From NCBI GenBank assembly GCA_016702555.1, contig JADJDV010000008.1:1-64000 (forward strand): 64,000 nucleotides of DNA. The letters run 5' to 3'. This stretch comes from Burkholderiales bacterium. GTDB lineage: Bacteria; Pseudomonadota; Gammaproteobacteria; Burkholderiales; Burkholderiaceae_C. Numbering within the stretch: the stretch's first letter is position 1; each line of letters starts with the position of its first letter. The position numbers were made by a program, and so were the translations under genes. Below are positions 33,454 through 43,072 of this stretch, one piece after another. The notes beneath the pieces are model-generated. The model worked only from the letters and a program-made list of their open reading frames with translations, was not told where the DNA came from and made no database searches.

Positions 33454-33816
33454 ATGTCCCGACTCGTTCAGTTCAAGCTCTCGGCGCAGGATTCAGAGAG
33501 GGCGTTCGAGGCCCTGGAGCGTTCCCCGGCGCGGAACCTCAACATGCTGGCCAAGGAGGTCTTCCTGCAGTTCCTGGCCAATCAGGATGGCCAAGCCGGG
33601 CACTTGTCTGGCATCGCCCAGCAGCTCGAAGAGATCAGGGCGCAGCAGCAGGAAATCGTCGACATGCAGCGCGCAGCCGATCCCGACACGCAGCTCAGCA
33701 TGGTGGCCGCGCTCTTCCTTCTGATGTACCGATCGGTCAATGTGAATGCCCGTGCCGAACTGGATGAGATATTCAATTCCGATGCCGTCATCAACTACCT
33801 GAAACAGGAAGGTTGA
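33454..33816 (+). CDS. trwA: TrwA-like relaxosome accessory protein
   Basis: A 120-residue protein. MSRLVQFKLSAQDSERAFEA followed by RNLNMLAKEVFLQFLANQD fits a ribbon-helix-helix N-terminus, followed by a helical tetramerisation region (GIAQQLEEIRAQQQEIVDMQ). This is the layout of R388 TrwA, which binds oriT and stimulates the relaxase and the coupling ATPase. The start at ATG 33454 follows AAGGAAGG. It is the first gene of the trw operon, beside oriT and 1 bp before trwB. Confidence 0.72.
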   Translation: MSRLVQFKLSAQDSERAFEALERSPARNLNMLAKEVFLQFLANQDGQAGHLSGIAQQLEEIRAQQQEIVDMQRAADPDTQLSMVAALFLLMYRSVNVNARAELDEIFNSDAVINYLKQEG

Positions 33817-33817
33817 T

Positions 33818-35401
33818 ATGGCACGGGCGAATAGAACTCCAGACGACGCCCTGCGAGGATGGCTGGTGGTTACCACCTTGCTTCTGGTTTTGGCAGGGTG
33901 GATAGCCGGTTTTCTGCTGTACTACCGGGTTCCCAAGTCCATGATCATCAAGGGCGTCTGGTTTGGAATCCTGGCCACGCCCTCCAATCCGGTTTTATGG
34001 GTCGGGCCGTTCATAGGACTAATGCTGGGGGTGGCCTTGTTCATCTACGGGGCCATTCGATGGACGACGAAATTCGGCGGCGCAGAATATATGCGCCATT
34101 TGCGCGGTCCGCGCATGGAAAACCAGTACGCGCTGCGCTCAAGGACCAAAAGCGGAAGCGGGCAATTGAGGTTCATGGACACGCCGGTGCCGCGGGACGT
34201 GGAGAGCACGCATTTTCTGGCGGGCGGCTCCACCGGAACGGGTAAAAGCCAGTGCATTGCCGAGTACATCGAAAGCGAGCAGGAGCGCGGCGAACGAACC
34301 ATTTGCATCGACCCGGACGGCGGTTTCATGCGGCACTTCTTCCGGCCCGGCGACGTGATCCTCAACCCCTTCGACGCGCGCGGGCAGGGCTGGTCGGTGT
34401 TCAACGAGATCCGCTCATCTTTCGATTGCGAGCAGTACGCCATCAGCATGATCCCGCGCAGCCCATCGACGGAGCAGGAATCATGGAACTCCATGGCCCG
34501 GACCATCGTTTCCGAAACGCTGCATGTGCTCATCCGGAACAACGAGCTTTCCACCGACAGGCTGGTGCATTGGCTGACTTCTGCGAGCAACCGCGACCTG
34601 CAGACGCTGCTGGCCGGCACGCCGGCGGAGGGCTGCTTCCACGGCGCCGAGGAAACCCTGGCGTCCATCCGCGTGGTGCTGACGCAGTACGTGACACCCC
34701 ACAAATACCTGGCCTCGGGCAGCTTCTCCTTCCGGGACTTCATCGAGAACAGCGAGGGCAACGTTTGGGTGACCTGGCGGCAGGACCAGCTGCAGGCACT
34801 CAAGCCGCTGATTTCCTGCTGGACGGACGTGATCTGCGCGGCCGTGCTGTCCATGAGCGACGACCGTGACCGCGGCCTGCACCTGATCCTGGACGAACTG
34901 GACTCGCTGGAGAAGCTGAACTACCTTGTGGACGCGGCCACGAAGGGGCGCAAGAAAGGGCTGCGCATCCTGGCCGGCATCCAGAGCCTGGCGCAGCTGC
35001 GGCGAACCTATGGCGACGACGACGCCCTCACGCTGCGCAATTCGCTGCGGTCGGTTGCCCTGTTCGGTGTCGCCGAGATGGACACCTACACGGCGGAGGA
35101 ATTCAGCCGCGGCCTGGGCGAACAGACGGTGATTCGGCGCAACGACAGCGTTTCGGTCGGCGGCCGAGGCGGCTCGCGCGGCACCACCGGCACCAGGCAA
35201 GACACCGAGCGTGTCGTGTCGCCTGCAGAGATCCACCTTCTGCCCAACCTGACCGGCTATCTCAAGTTCGCCGGCAACTACCCCATCGCCCGCGTCAAGC
35301 TGCAGTACAAGGCCCGGCCCGACGTGATCGACCCCATGGTGATGGCCGAGCAGTACAGCAAGCCCATCCGCGGTTCCGCCGGCATCTTCGCCGGCGCATG
35401 A
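33818..35401 (+). CDS. trwB: Type IV coupling protein TrwB/TraD
   Basis: A 527-residue protein with two N-terminal membrane segments (about 17-37 and 63-80). The cytoplasmic ATPase domain shows Walker A GGSTGTGKS (about 136-144) and Walker B LILDELDS (about 357-364). It pumps the relaxase-bound strand into the secretion channel. Length matches R388 TrwB (507). It lies 10 bp before the relaxase gene. Confidence 0.92.
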   Translation: MARANRTPDDALRGWLVVTTLLLVLAGWIAGFLLYYRVPKSMIIKGVWFGILATPSNPVLWVGPFIGLMLGVALFIYGAIRWTTKFGGAEYMRHLRGPRMENQYALRSRTKSGSGQLRFMDTPVPRDVESTHFLAGGSTGTGKSQCIAEYIESEQERGERTICIDPDGGFMRHFFRPGDVILNPFDARGQGWSVFNEIRSSFDCEQYAISMIPRSPSTEQESWNSMARTIVSETLHVLIRNNELSTDRLVHWLTSASNRDLQTLLAGTPAEGCFHGAEETLASIRVVLTQYVTPHKYLASGSFSFRDFIENSEGNVWVTWRQDQLQALKPLISCWTDVICAAVLSMSDDRDRGLHLILDELDSLEKLNYLVDAATKGRKKGLRILAGIQSLAQLRRTYGDDDALTLRNSLRSVALFGVAEMDTYTAEEFSRGLGEQTVIRRNDSVSVGGRGGSRGTTGTRQDTERVVSPAEIHLLPNLTGYLKFAGNYPIARVKLQYKARPDVIDPMVMAEQYSKPIRGSAGIFAGA

Positions 35402-35411
35402 GGAGCGTCCC

Positions 35412-38387
35412 ATGCTGAGCTTCCAAGCCGTCACTTCCAGCAAGCAGGCTGCGCACTATTTCGAGTCGGCAGACGACTACTACGAAAAAGAGGGCCACCG
35501 TGGCGAATGGCTCGGCAAGGGAGCCGAGGAGCTTGGGCTCACGCAGCAGCTGCAGGTGGATCGAGAGAGCTTCAAGGACATTCTGGACGGCAAGCTGCCC
35601 AACGGCGTGCGCGTGCGCTTCTCCGACCTGCGCTCGGATGACCGCAAGGGCATGGACTACACGTTTTCCGCGCCCAAGAGCGTCAGCCTACAGGCGCTGA
35701 TCGCTGGCGATGCCGGCGTCACGGCTGCGCACGATCGGGCCGTCAAGCGCGCCGTGCAGCAACTGGAGAAGCTGGCCCACGCGCGCATCAAGGAGCAGGG
35801 GCAGAGCTACCGCGTGCGCACCGGCGTGATCGTCGCGGCTGCGTTCCGGCACGAGTTGTCGCGCGCCCAGGACCCGCAGCTGCACACCCACGTGATCGTC
35901 GCCAACCTCACCAAGCGCCCGGACGGCCAATGGCGCGCGATGAGCAACGAGGACATCCAGCACAGCATCAAGGCCCTGGGCGCCTACTACCGCACGGCGC
36001 TGGCCGAGGAACTGCGGGCGAGCGGCTATGGGCTGAGGGAGACGCAGAAAGGCTACTGGGAACTGGCCCACATTTCCGACGAGTTGATCCAGCACTACAG
36101 CACCCGGGCCCGGCAGATCGAGGAGGCCTTCGAGGCTCGCGGCGTGAACCGCGACACGGCCAACACCGCACTGGCACAGTCCGTGACCTTGATGACGCGC
36201 GACAAGAAGTCGGAAGTGGATCGCACCTTGCTGCGCGAGGAGTGGATCGAGAGCGCACGAGCAGCAGGCCTCAGCATGGATGCGCTGCTGGCCGCCAAGG
36301 AAAACAGCACGGCGCCGGACGTGGCCCGCCTGCGTGCCGACCCGGCGATGAAGGAGGGGGCGGCCGCGGCCCTGAACTTCGCAGTCGAGCACCTGAGCGA
36401 GCGTCAAGGGCTATTCACGCGCAAAGAACTGGTTGAACTGTCCATGTCCAAGGCTGCGACCACATCCACCATCAGCGCCGTCATGGCCGAGGTGGAAGCG
36501 GCCGAGAACGACGGCCGCCTGGTGCGCGAGTTGCCGCTGTACCAGACGGCACGCTCGCTCAACCAGGCCAAGAAGAACGAGGACGACAAGCAGGCCTCGC
36601 ATTTCATGGACGTGCCCGAGACCGCCAAGCTCACGCGCACGACATGGATCGGGGCCACGATGCACGCGCGCGGGCTGAATGAGGAACAGGCCACCATCGA
36701 GGTGGACCGTGCCATCCAGAAAGGGGCGCTGGTGCTGGCCGAAGCGCGTTATACGACGCCGCAGGCCCAGGCCATCGAGCGCAGCATCCTTGCCATCGAG
36801 CGCGACGGGCGCGGCGCCCTGCAGCCGATCCTGAGCGACGAGGGCCTGGCGGCGCGGCTGGCCGCGAGCGACCTGAACCAGGGCCAGCGCGAGGCGGTGG
36901 AAATGATCCTCGGCACCACGAACCGCTTCGTGGCGGTGCAGGGCTATGCCGGCACCGGCAAAAGCCATATGCTGGAGCGCACCATCAACGAAATCACCCA
37001 AGACGCGACCCAGCAATCCCTGGCCGCCGGATTCGACGTGGTGGGCCTGGCGCCCTACGGCACCCAGGTGGCGGCCCTGCGCGAACTAGGCGTGGAGTCC
37101 AACACGCTGGCCAGCTTCCTGGCCAGCCGGAAGGCGCAGGCGGCCTTGAGCGAGAAATCGGTCGTGCTCTTGGACGAGGCCGGCGTCGTGCCCGCTCATC
37201 AGCTGGCCCAGGCGATGCGGATCGTGGAGAAGGCCGGCGCGCGCATGGTCATGCTGGGCGACCGCAAGCAGACGGGCGCGGTGGAGGCCGGCAAGCCCTT
37301 TGCGCAGCTGCAGGACGCCGGCATGCTGCAGGCTCAGCTGCGAGAAATCCAGCGGCAGCGCAATCCGGAAATCAAGGCCGCCGTGCTCAATGCCGCGAAC
37401 GACCAGACCAACAAGGCCGTCACGCGGCTGCTGGGCAGCATCCGCGAGGTGCCGGAAGAGCAGGATCGCTATCAGGCCATTGCCTCCGACTTCACCGCGC
37501 TGTCCCCCCAGGAACGCGAGGCGACCCTGATCGTGGCCGGCACCAACGAGGCGCGCCACAGCATCAACGAGATGGTGCGCAAACGCATGCGCCTGGAGGG
37601 AGGCCTCAAGTACACCGTGCTGGAGAACGTGGACGCCACGCGCGCCCAACTCAAGCAGCCGGCCACCTACGCCCCGGATCTGGTGGTGAGCTATCACCGC
37701 GAGGGGCAGAACATCCAGCGCGGCGTGGACTACGCAGTGGTGGGCGTGGAAGGCGATCAAGTGGTGCTGCGCGGCAGCGACGGCCAGAACGTCACGGTCA
37801 AGCCCGCCCAGCACTTCTCGGCCACGCTGCACAAGAAGTACGACATCGAGATCGCGCCCGGCGATCTGCTCAAGATCACCAAGAGCGACAAGCAGCTCGG
37901 CCTGCTCAACGGCGACCGGGTGCGGGTGCAGGCTGTGAGCGCCGAGGCCGTTACCGTCAAGACGGAGCGCGGCACCATCGTGGCCATCCCGGCGCAGCGT
38001 CCCATGAACCTGCAGCACGGCTACGCCACCACGATCCATTCCTCTCAGGGCCTGACTTCCAACCGCGTGCTGATCGAGGCCAACACACGCTCGCTAACCA
38101 CCAACCGGGCCGCGTTCTACGTGGCCATCTCGCGGCCACGCTACGAACTGAAGCTCTACACGGACCGGGCCGCCGAGTTGCGCGGCGCCGTGGCGCGGGT
38201 GCCGAAGAAGTTCGCGGCGCTGGAGTTGAGAACGGCGCACAGCGAGGCGCATATCGCCGAGCAGAAACATCGCCAGATCTCTATTAGTCGCTTGAGAAAC
38301 TTGTCGAATGATTTGCAACGGCGTAACCCTAATCCACAGCCGGCGCAAGCAAATCGCAGCGTGGCTTTAGGAAGAACACTAAGATGA
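35412..38387 (+). CDS. trwC: MOBF conjugative relaxase-helicase TrwC
   Basis: A 991-residue protein. The relaxase domain (1-300) has the tandem catalytic tyrosines DDYY at residues 23-24 and the metal-binding triad H147 (FRHELS), H158 and H160 (PQLHTHV). The helicase half has Walker A GYAGTGKS near 511 and later UvrD/RecD-type motifs (VVLLDEAGVV, MLGDRKQ, YATTIHSSQGLT). It nicks oriT on the minus strand, stays bound to the 5' end and unwinds DNA. Size and motifs match R388 TrwC (966 residues). Confidence 0.95.
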   Translation: MLSFQAVTSSKQAAHYFESADDYYEKEGHRGEWLGKGAEELGLTQQLQVDRESFKDILDGKLPNGVRVRFSDLRSDDRKGMDYTFSAPKSVSLQALIAGDAGVTAAHDRAVKRAVQQLEKLAHARIKEQGQSYRVRTGVIVAAAFRHELSRAQDPQLHTHVIVANLTKRPDGQWRAMSNEDIQHSIKALGAYYRTALAEELRASGYGLRETQKGYWELAHISDELIQHYSTRARQIEEAFEARGVNRDTANTALAQSVTLMTRDKKSEVDRTLLREEWIESARAAGLSMDALLAAKENSTAPDVARLRADPAMKEGAAAALNFAVEHLSERQGLFTRKELVELSMSKAATTSTISAVMAEVEAAENDGRLVRELPLYQTARSLNQAKKNEDDKQASHFMDVPETAKLTRTTWIGATMHARGLNEEQATIEVDRAIQKGALVLAEARYTTPQAQAIERSILAIERDGRGALQPILSDEGLAARLAASDLNQGQREAVEMILGTTNRFVAVQGYAGTGKSHMLERTINEITQDATQQSLAAGFDVVGLAPYGTQVAALRELGVESNTLASFLASRKAQAALSEKSVVLLDEAGVVPAHQLAQAMRIVEKAGARMVMLGDRKQTGAVEAGKPFAQLQDAGMLQAQLREIQRQRNPEIKAAVLNAANDQTNKAVTRLLGSIREVPEEQDRYQAIASDFTALSPQEREATLIVAGTNEARHSINEMVRKRMRLEGGLKYTVLENVDATRAQLKQPATYAPDLVVSYHREGQNIQRGVDYAVVGVEGDQVVLRGSDGQNVTVKPAQHFSATLHKKYDIEIAPGDLLKITKSDKQLGLLNGDRVRVQAVSAEAVTVKTERGTIVAIPAQRPMNLQHGYATTIHSSQGLTSNRVLIEANTRSLTTNRAAFYVAISRPRYELKLYTDRAAELRGAVARVPKKFAALELRTAHSEAHIAEQKHRQISISRLRNLSNDLQRRNPNPQPAQANRSVALGRTLR

Positions 38388-38430
38388 GGTAGCGGTGATC
38401 CAGCGCGGATTGCCCGATCGGGAGTCTCCA

Positions 38431-38910
38431 ATGACAAGCTCGTGGCGCGAAATGACATTGGCAGCGGCTTTGGCAATAGGTTTCTCAGCGCACGCACACA
38501 ACTGCGATCCGCTTGTATTTCTGTCTTTGAAGGTCGGCAGTAAAACTATAGCGGTCACAGAAGCGCAACTATCAGCGCTGCCGCAGCGGGTCATCGTTAC
38601 GTCCACCAATTGGGCAAAAAAGGGCTCCTACAAGGGGCCGTATTTGAACGATGTCGTTGGCTTGGCCGGCAGAGGTAGCGTGCAAAAACTGACTGTATAC
38701 ACCTGGGATCATTTCAAAGTCGATATTCCATTTTCTGATTTAGCAAAGTATGGCGTTATCTTGGCGACAAGCCTTGATGACAAACGGCTGAAACTGGATG
38801 ATTGGGGGCCAATGTTTGTCATGTACCCCTATGATGATTATAAAGAGTTGAGGAGGCCTGCAGGTCTCAACAAAATGGCTTGGCAGGTGTGTCGGATAGA
38901 TATTTTATGA
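38431..38910 (+). CDS. Periplasmic molybdopterin-oxidoreductase-like (SUOX-fold) protein
   Basis: The ATG at 38431 follows GGGAG. The 159-residue product starts with a signal peptide (MTLAAALAIGFSAHA). The mature part reads LKVGSKTIAVTEAQLSALPQ, TYKGPYLNDVVGLAG-like segments, and LKLDDWGPMFVMYPYDDYKE. These are features of small proteins annotated as molybdopterin-dependent oxidoreductase-like. It is far shorter than a catalytic subunit and shows no obvious cofactor cysteine, so it is more likely a ligand sensor. It overlaps the kinase gene by 4 bases (ATGA). Base composition is AT-richer than the neighbouring transfer genes. Confidence 0.62.
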   Translation: MTSSWREMTLAAALAIGFSAHAHNCDPLVFLSLKVGSKTIAVTEAQLSALPQRVIVTSTNWAKKGSYKGPYLNDVVGLAGRGSVQKLTVYTWDHFKVDIPFSDLAKYGVILATSLDDKRLKLDDWGPMFVMYPYDDYKELRRPAGLNKMAWQVCRIDIL

Positions 38911-40679
38911 GACGTATATGGTTTTGGGTGTTGCGCTTCTCTTTACTCGTGGCATTCCTTCTCTTCTTCTACTACTTTATTACTAGTAAGCCGCCTGAAA
39001 AAATTATCGAAGAACCATATTGGTCGGTGAGTCAGTTCGAGACAAGTTTTTGGCGTTTAAAGGCTGACCTTGCGAGGATGGAGGACGGAGATGTCTTTGT
39101 TCAGGCGCAGTCAGAAAACAGCTTATCTGTTTTTCTTTCCAAAATACGTTTGCTAACTCGTGAATCACCATCGCGTACTACGCTGATGACAAATCACGAT
39201 TTTGCCTTGCACTTTCCTGAGTTGAGTGCCTTGGAGCATGATGTTCGTGCTATCCATGACAGCTATGGTAGCGAAATGACTAAGGGCGAAGCGCTCCAAT
39301 TACTGGAACGTTTGGATCGTATTGGTCACATGGTTTCCGATATATCAGCCAGCGTCTGGCAGATGCAACTAGCAAGTAGCGACGCTTCTTTCGAAGCTGC
39401 CGAAGCTCGTAACAAAACAATAAACCAGCTGATTGCAAGCTTGGCAATCATGGGCGGATTAGCAGTAATAATTTATACCTATTACAATTTGGGTTTGTAT
39501 CGCAAGAACTGCGAACTTGCCCGGAGCCGCGACGAATTGGCCGAACGCAACCTTCAGCTGGCCCACCAGAAGAAGCTGCTCGAAGTCTCAGTGGCCGAGA
39601 AGAATGAGTTCATGGGGATGGTGTCGCATGAACTGAAGTCGCCCTTGCAGACCATTTCCTCATCCGCCGAATCTCTGCTCAGTCCGCTTGATCCGCACAG
39701 GCGCAACCGTCTACTGGCGCGCATCCAGCGGGCGACTCTGAGCATGAAATTTCAGATCAACGACCTGCTGACTCTGGCACGCTCCGAGGCTGGCGCGCTG
39801 GAGTTCCGCCCGGACGTGTTTTGCGTTCAGGACCTGCTAGAGGAAGTGCTGGATCTGGAATCACAAAACGCCTACGAGAAGGGGTTGCGGCTATCTATCC
39901 ATGCGCCCATAGAACCCATCTTCGCTACAGCCGACAGCGGCCGCCTGACGCAGATCCTGGGCAATCTCACCAGCAACGCCATCAAGTACACCGAGCACGG
40001 GGCAGTGGAACTGTCGCTGGCCGATGTCAATGAACATCAGCTGGTGTTCACTGTGCGGGACACCGGACCCGGCATGCCTTCGGGGTTCGCGCCACTGGAG
40101 ATCCAACCGTTCAAGCGCTATGGCGTCTTGCAGGGCGGCGATGGCGCCGGCATCGGCCTCAAGATCGCCTACTCGCTCGCTGAGTACCTGTCCGGGCAGC
40201 TGACCTACGACAGTAGTGAGGAGGGCACTTGCTTCAGGCTGACCATTCCGGCACTGCTGCAGACGGACGACCCGCGGCCTTCACCAGCCGAATCGAAGCA
40301 GCGCTGGCTCTTGGTGGATGACAACCTCGAACTGCTGGCTTCGCTGCACAGTGAATGCCAAGTGCTAGGCATCGAGGCCGACATCGCACCGTCGCCGGCG
40401 ATCGCCGCGAACATGATGGCCGTCAATTACTACGATCTGGCCCTTATCGATGTGAACATGCCGGGCCGGCGCGGCGACGAACTCGCGCGTGACTTCAGGC
40501 GCGGCAGTTCCATGGCAAATCCCCGGTGCCTGCTGTACGGCATGAGCGCCCTGCATCATGGACCCTCGCCGATTCGCTCGCCCTTTGACAAGCTGCTCGA
40601 CAAGCCCATCCGCATCAAGTCGCTGCTTGCCGGCCTCACACGCCCAGCGTCAGGTTCGCCATCAGAACGCCGGCTGTGA
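38907..40679 (+). CDS. Hybrid sensor histidine kinase with C-terminal receiver
   Basis: A 590-residue inner-membrane protein. Membrane segments near residues 8-28 and 178-200 enclose a periplasmic domain of about 150 residues. A coiled linker follows, then the HisKA site VSHELKSPLQTISS, ATPase motifs LTSNAIKYTEHG (N box) and DTGPGMPSG, and a receiver domain with LLVDDN and the phospho-acceptor in LALIDVNMPG. It is coupled to the upstream periplasmic gene, so that protein is a likely input. Its 3' end overlaps the antisense regulator gene by 44 bases. Confidence 0.88.
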   Translation: MRRIWFWVLRFSLLVAFLLFFYYFITSKPPEKIIEEPYWSVSQFETSFWRLKADLARMEDGDVFVQAQSENSLSVFLSKIRLLTRESPSRTTLMTNHDFALHFPELSALEHDVRAIHDSYGSEMTKGEALQLLERLDRIGHMVSDISASVWQMQLASSDASFEAAEARNKTINQLIASLAIMGGLAVIIYTYYNLGLYRKNCELARSRDELAERNLQLAHQKKLLEVSVAEKNEFMGMVSHELKSPLQTISSSAESLLSPLDPHRRNRLLARIQRATLSMKFQINDLLTLARSEAGALEFRPDVFCVQDLLEEVLDLESQNAYEKGLRLSIHAPIEPIFATADSGRLTQILGNLTSNAIKYTEHGAVELSLADVNEHQLVFTVRDTGPGMPSGFAPLEIQPFKRYGVLQGGDGAGIGLKIAYSLAEYLSGQLTYDSSEEGTCFRLTIPALLQTDDPRPSPAESKQRWLLVDDNLELLASLHSECQVLGIEADIAPSPAIAANMMAVNYYDLALIDVNMPGRRGDELARDFRRGSSMANPRCLLYGMSALHHGPSPIRSPFDKLLDKPIRIKSLLAGLTRPASGSPSERRL

Positions 40680-41472
40680 TCGGTTTCTGGCAGACGAAGA
40701 AGTGGTAGCGCTTCTGCGCCTGCTCGACGGCGCTGCTGTCGGCCTTTCCCCCGGCGCCCATTTCCCCAGTCAGCAGCACGATGCGCGCTTGCCTGGAGAT
40801 GCGGCGCAGTTCAGCAAGGACGGTTTCCGCCGTGTCCTTGCCAAGCCACCAGTCCAGAACAAAGGCGTCGTACTCGTGGCCAGACTCTAGGTCGGCCAGC
40901 AGCGCGCGCGGTGACGTATAGGCCTTGCTGGTGCATCCCTCGTCGGCCAGCATGTCGGCAAGGCTAGCGGCCGTGTCGGCAACGTCGTCCAACACGGCCA
41001 CGCGAAGCGGTGTCTGCCCGTCCTGGCCGTGAACCAGTTCGATGACCTTGATCGCTTCGAAGGAGAAAGGCACCTTATCGACCGTCATCACGAGCAGGCC
41101 GCCATCGGTGTTGAACGCCGCCCACATATCGCCGCGATCGGGCGGGCCGTCACCCAGGCGAACCATCACAGGCGCCTTGTGCTTGTCGTTTACCAATTGC
41201 GCAGCGAAGGTCTTGCCCATCACGCCGCGGATCATGCTCAACATGGACTCGCCGTAGTGCTCGCCCATGCGAGCCAAGTCATCCCAGGTCCATGCTGACG
41301 TTCCGGTGACCCGGTGGTGGGCGGCTGCGCGCGATAAGCCCAGAACCTCGATTACCGCCGTCACGTAGTGGCGGCGGTCCACCTTGTGGCGCGCCAGAAG
41401 CGCGCGAACGATCTCGGCAGCCGATGGCGCCGATCCGGTCCCTTGTGTCTGGCTGTCCTCTTGAGCAGGCAT
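40636..41472 (-). CDS. HTH regulator with C-terminal receiver domain (BetR-like)
   Basis: A 278-residue protein from ATG 41472 (MPAQEDSQTQ); an in-frame ATG at 41499 is an alternative. The N-terminal domain (IVRALLARHKVDRRHYVTAV, LGLSRAAAHHRVTGTSAWTW) is a phage-repressor-like HTH of the BetR kind. The C-terminal domain is a receiver (LRVAVLDDVADTAASLADML, then AFVLDWWLGKD with the acceptor Asp, then ARIVLLTGEM). It is the probable partner of the hybrid kinase and divergent from virB1, so it is a candidate regulator of the secretion operon. Confidence 0.75.
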   Translation of the reverse strand: MPAQEDSQTQGTGSAPSAAEIVRALLARHKVDRRHYVTAVIEVLGLSRAAAHHRVTGTSAWTWDDLARMGEHYGESMLSMIRGVMGKTFAAQLVNDKHKAPVMVRLGDGPPDRGDMWAAFNTDGGLLVMTVDKVPFSFEAIKVIELVHGQDGQTPLRVAVLDDVADTAASLADMLADEGCTSKAYTSPRALLADLESGHEYDAFVLDWWLGKDTAETVLAELRRISRQARIVLLTGEMGAGGKADSSAVEQAQKRYHFFVCQKPITAGVLMANLTLGV

Positions 41473-41515
41473 GCGCTGTCCCTGTGTTGTGTCAAACAAA
41501 ATTTATGATAAGCTT

Positions 41516-41555
41516 ATGTATCGTTGAACAATACAATTAGTGCGATTTGTATTGT
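41516..41555. promoter_or_regulatory. Operator/promoter region of virB operon
   Basis: ATGTATCGTT (41516-41525) is followed by an inverted repeat ACAATACAA - 10 bp - TTGTATTGT (41528-41555). A promoter TTGAAC (41524), 17-18 bp, TTGTAT/TGTATT reads into virB1, so a protein on the inverted repeat would cover both boxes. The same two motifs recur between trbM and korA (58610-58662). Confidence 0.6.
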
Positions 41556-41618
41556 ATTTCGTTACACGGTGCGCCCAATCTGTCGGATTGTGCATTCCTT
41601 CCATGACCGGAGATGTAA

Positions 41619-42287
41619 GTGATTGACTTGCCGCCTGATCTCGCGCAGTGCGCTCCCCAAGTATCCCCGGTGTTGATGCAGGCCCTGGTCCGCACCGAAT
41701 CGGCGTGGAACCCGTATGCCATTGGGCCTGATGCCGGCCAGCGCGCAATTGCCCAGCCGCAAACACTGGATGAAGCGGTCAAGACTGTAAAGCAACTTCA
41801 GGCGGCGGGAGCCAAATTCAGCGTGGGTTTGGCGCAGATTCATATCAGCAATGTCACCGGCCGGGGAATGACCTGGGAACAGGCATTCGACCCCTGCAGC
41901 AATTTAAGGATGGGACAGACCATCCTTTTTGAATATTACGGCAAGGCAATTAAAGAGGGTTACAGCGGGGTCGATGCGGTTTGGGCCGCGCTTCGCGGCT
42001 ACAACTCGGGCGGCGTGCATAGAAAGGTCAGCGATAAATACGCTGAAAAGATATTCACGTATATGCAGGCCCAGCAGGCGTGGGTACGGACTTCCAAAGC
42101 CGCCAGAAGCACGCCGGCAAGCACCGATCCGCGATTTAACCAACTTGCCCGGTCCGTTCAGATCGACATTTCTGGCGCAAACGCGCCGCCGGCGCTGCCC
42201 GCCGCCATTGCGTCCAATCCCAATTCGCTGCGCGATGGTGAATCCCCTGACATTTTCCAGGCGCAGGAGGTTACCCAGGGATTTTGA
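41619..42287 (+). CDS. virB1: VirB1-like lytic transglycosylase
   Basis: The GTG at 41619 is preceded by GGAG at the proper distance. The 222-residue protein has the transglycosylase core: VLMQALVRTESAWNPYAIGP (catalytic Glu in RTES), FSVGLAQIHISNV and AALRGYNSGGV. It opens peptidoglycan for assembly of the secretion channel. First gene of the virB operon; no signal peptide is visible from this start. Confidence 0.9.
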   Translation: MIDLPPDLAQCAPQVSPVLMQALVRTESAWNPYAIGPDAGQRAIAQPQTLDEAVKTVKQLQAAGAKFSVGLAQIHISNVTGRGMTWEQAFDPCSNLRMGQTILFEYYGKAIKEGYSGVDAVWAALRGYNSGGVHRKVSDKYAEKIFTYMQAQQAWVRTSKAARSTPASTDPRFNQLARSVQIDISGANAPPALPAAIASNPNSLRDGESPDIFQAQEVTQGF

Positions 42288-42322
42288 TGCTTTGCCTTTT
42301 CATTGACTCAACAGGAACCAAC

Positions 42323-42682
42323 ATGAATTCCCATATCTTGCAAACGAGTGAAAACACGCTGACGAAAATTATGCTGCTCAAGGGCATTCTTCTGATCGGA
42401 ATCCTGGCTGCCTTGCTGTTCCATCCGGCCGAGGCCCAAACGCTCAAGCAGACGGGCGTTTCCATCTTCAATGCCCTGTACGCCGTCATCGGCGTAGTCG
42501 GAGCCATCTGCGTGCTGGTCACAGGCATCAACTGGGCGGCGGGCAACTTCCTCGGCGCCCACGATCCCAAGCGGCTCTTCTTCCAAGTGCTCGCGGGCAC
42601 GGCCATCGCCTTCGCCTCGGTGGCCATCGTGCAGTTCATCAAGGAAGCCGTGGGCGGCAACGGCAGCATCGGGAACCTGTGA
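42323..42682 (+). CDS. virB2: VirB2-like pilin
   Basis: A 119-residue protein with a long signal region ending near HPAEAQ, followed by two hydrophobic segments (VSIFNALYAVIGVVGAICVL and FFQVLAGTAIAFASVAIVQF), the TrbC/VirB2 pilin design. The second gene of the operon, in the usual place. Confidence 0.88.
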   Translation: MNSHILQTSENTLTKIMLLKGILLIGILAALLFHPAEAQTLKQTGVSIFNALYAVIGVVGAICVLVTGINWAAGNFLGAHDPKRLFFQVLAGTAIAFASVAIVQFIKEAVGGNGSIGNL

Positions 42683-42685
42683 ACC

Positions 42686-43072
42686 ATGGCCGGGGGAAGC
42701 AACAAGCACGTCGATGAACCCTTGGAAAGGGTCCTCGTGTACCAGGGGCCGCAAACCAAGGCGATGCAGTTCTATGTGCCCTTGACGGTGTTTGCCGTGG
42801 AGTGCGTCGCCCTGCTGGTCTTCTTCCGATTCTTTCAGTTTTGGGCGCTCTTGTTCGTGCTCCCCATTCACTTGCTGCTGATGCTGAAAACGGCCAGCGA
42901 TCAATGGTGGGTGGAGAACCTTGTCTGCAATATCAAGTACAGGTATTTCGCCAGGAACAAGGGCTTGCGGGGAAAGAACGTGGTGACATTCACCCCGCAT
43001 GCCACGCGACGGGAATTGAGGGCGGAGCTTGGCCCCCAGCTGAAAACCAAGAGGCGCAAGCATGCTCAATGA
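42686..43072 (+). CDS. virB3: VirB3-like inner-membrane protein
   Basis: A 128-residue protein with DEPLERVLVYQGPQTKAM and two adjoining hydrophobic segments (about residues 30-70), as in VirB3. The basic tail overlaps the virB4 start by 11 bases. Confidence 0.88.
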   Translation: MAGGSNKHVDEPLERVLVYQGPQTKAMQFYVPLTVFAVECVALLVFFRFFQFWALLFVLPIHLLLMLKTASDQWWVENLVCNIKYRYFARNKGLRGKNVVTFTPHATRRELRAELGPQLKTKRRKHAQ

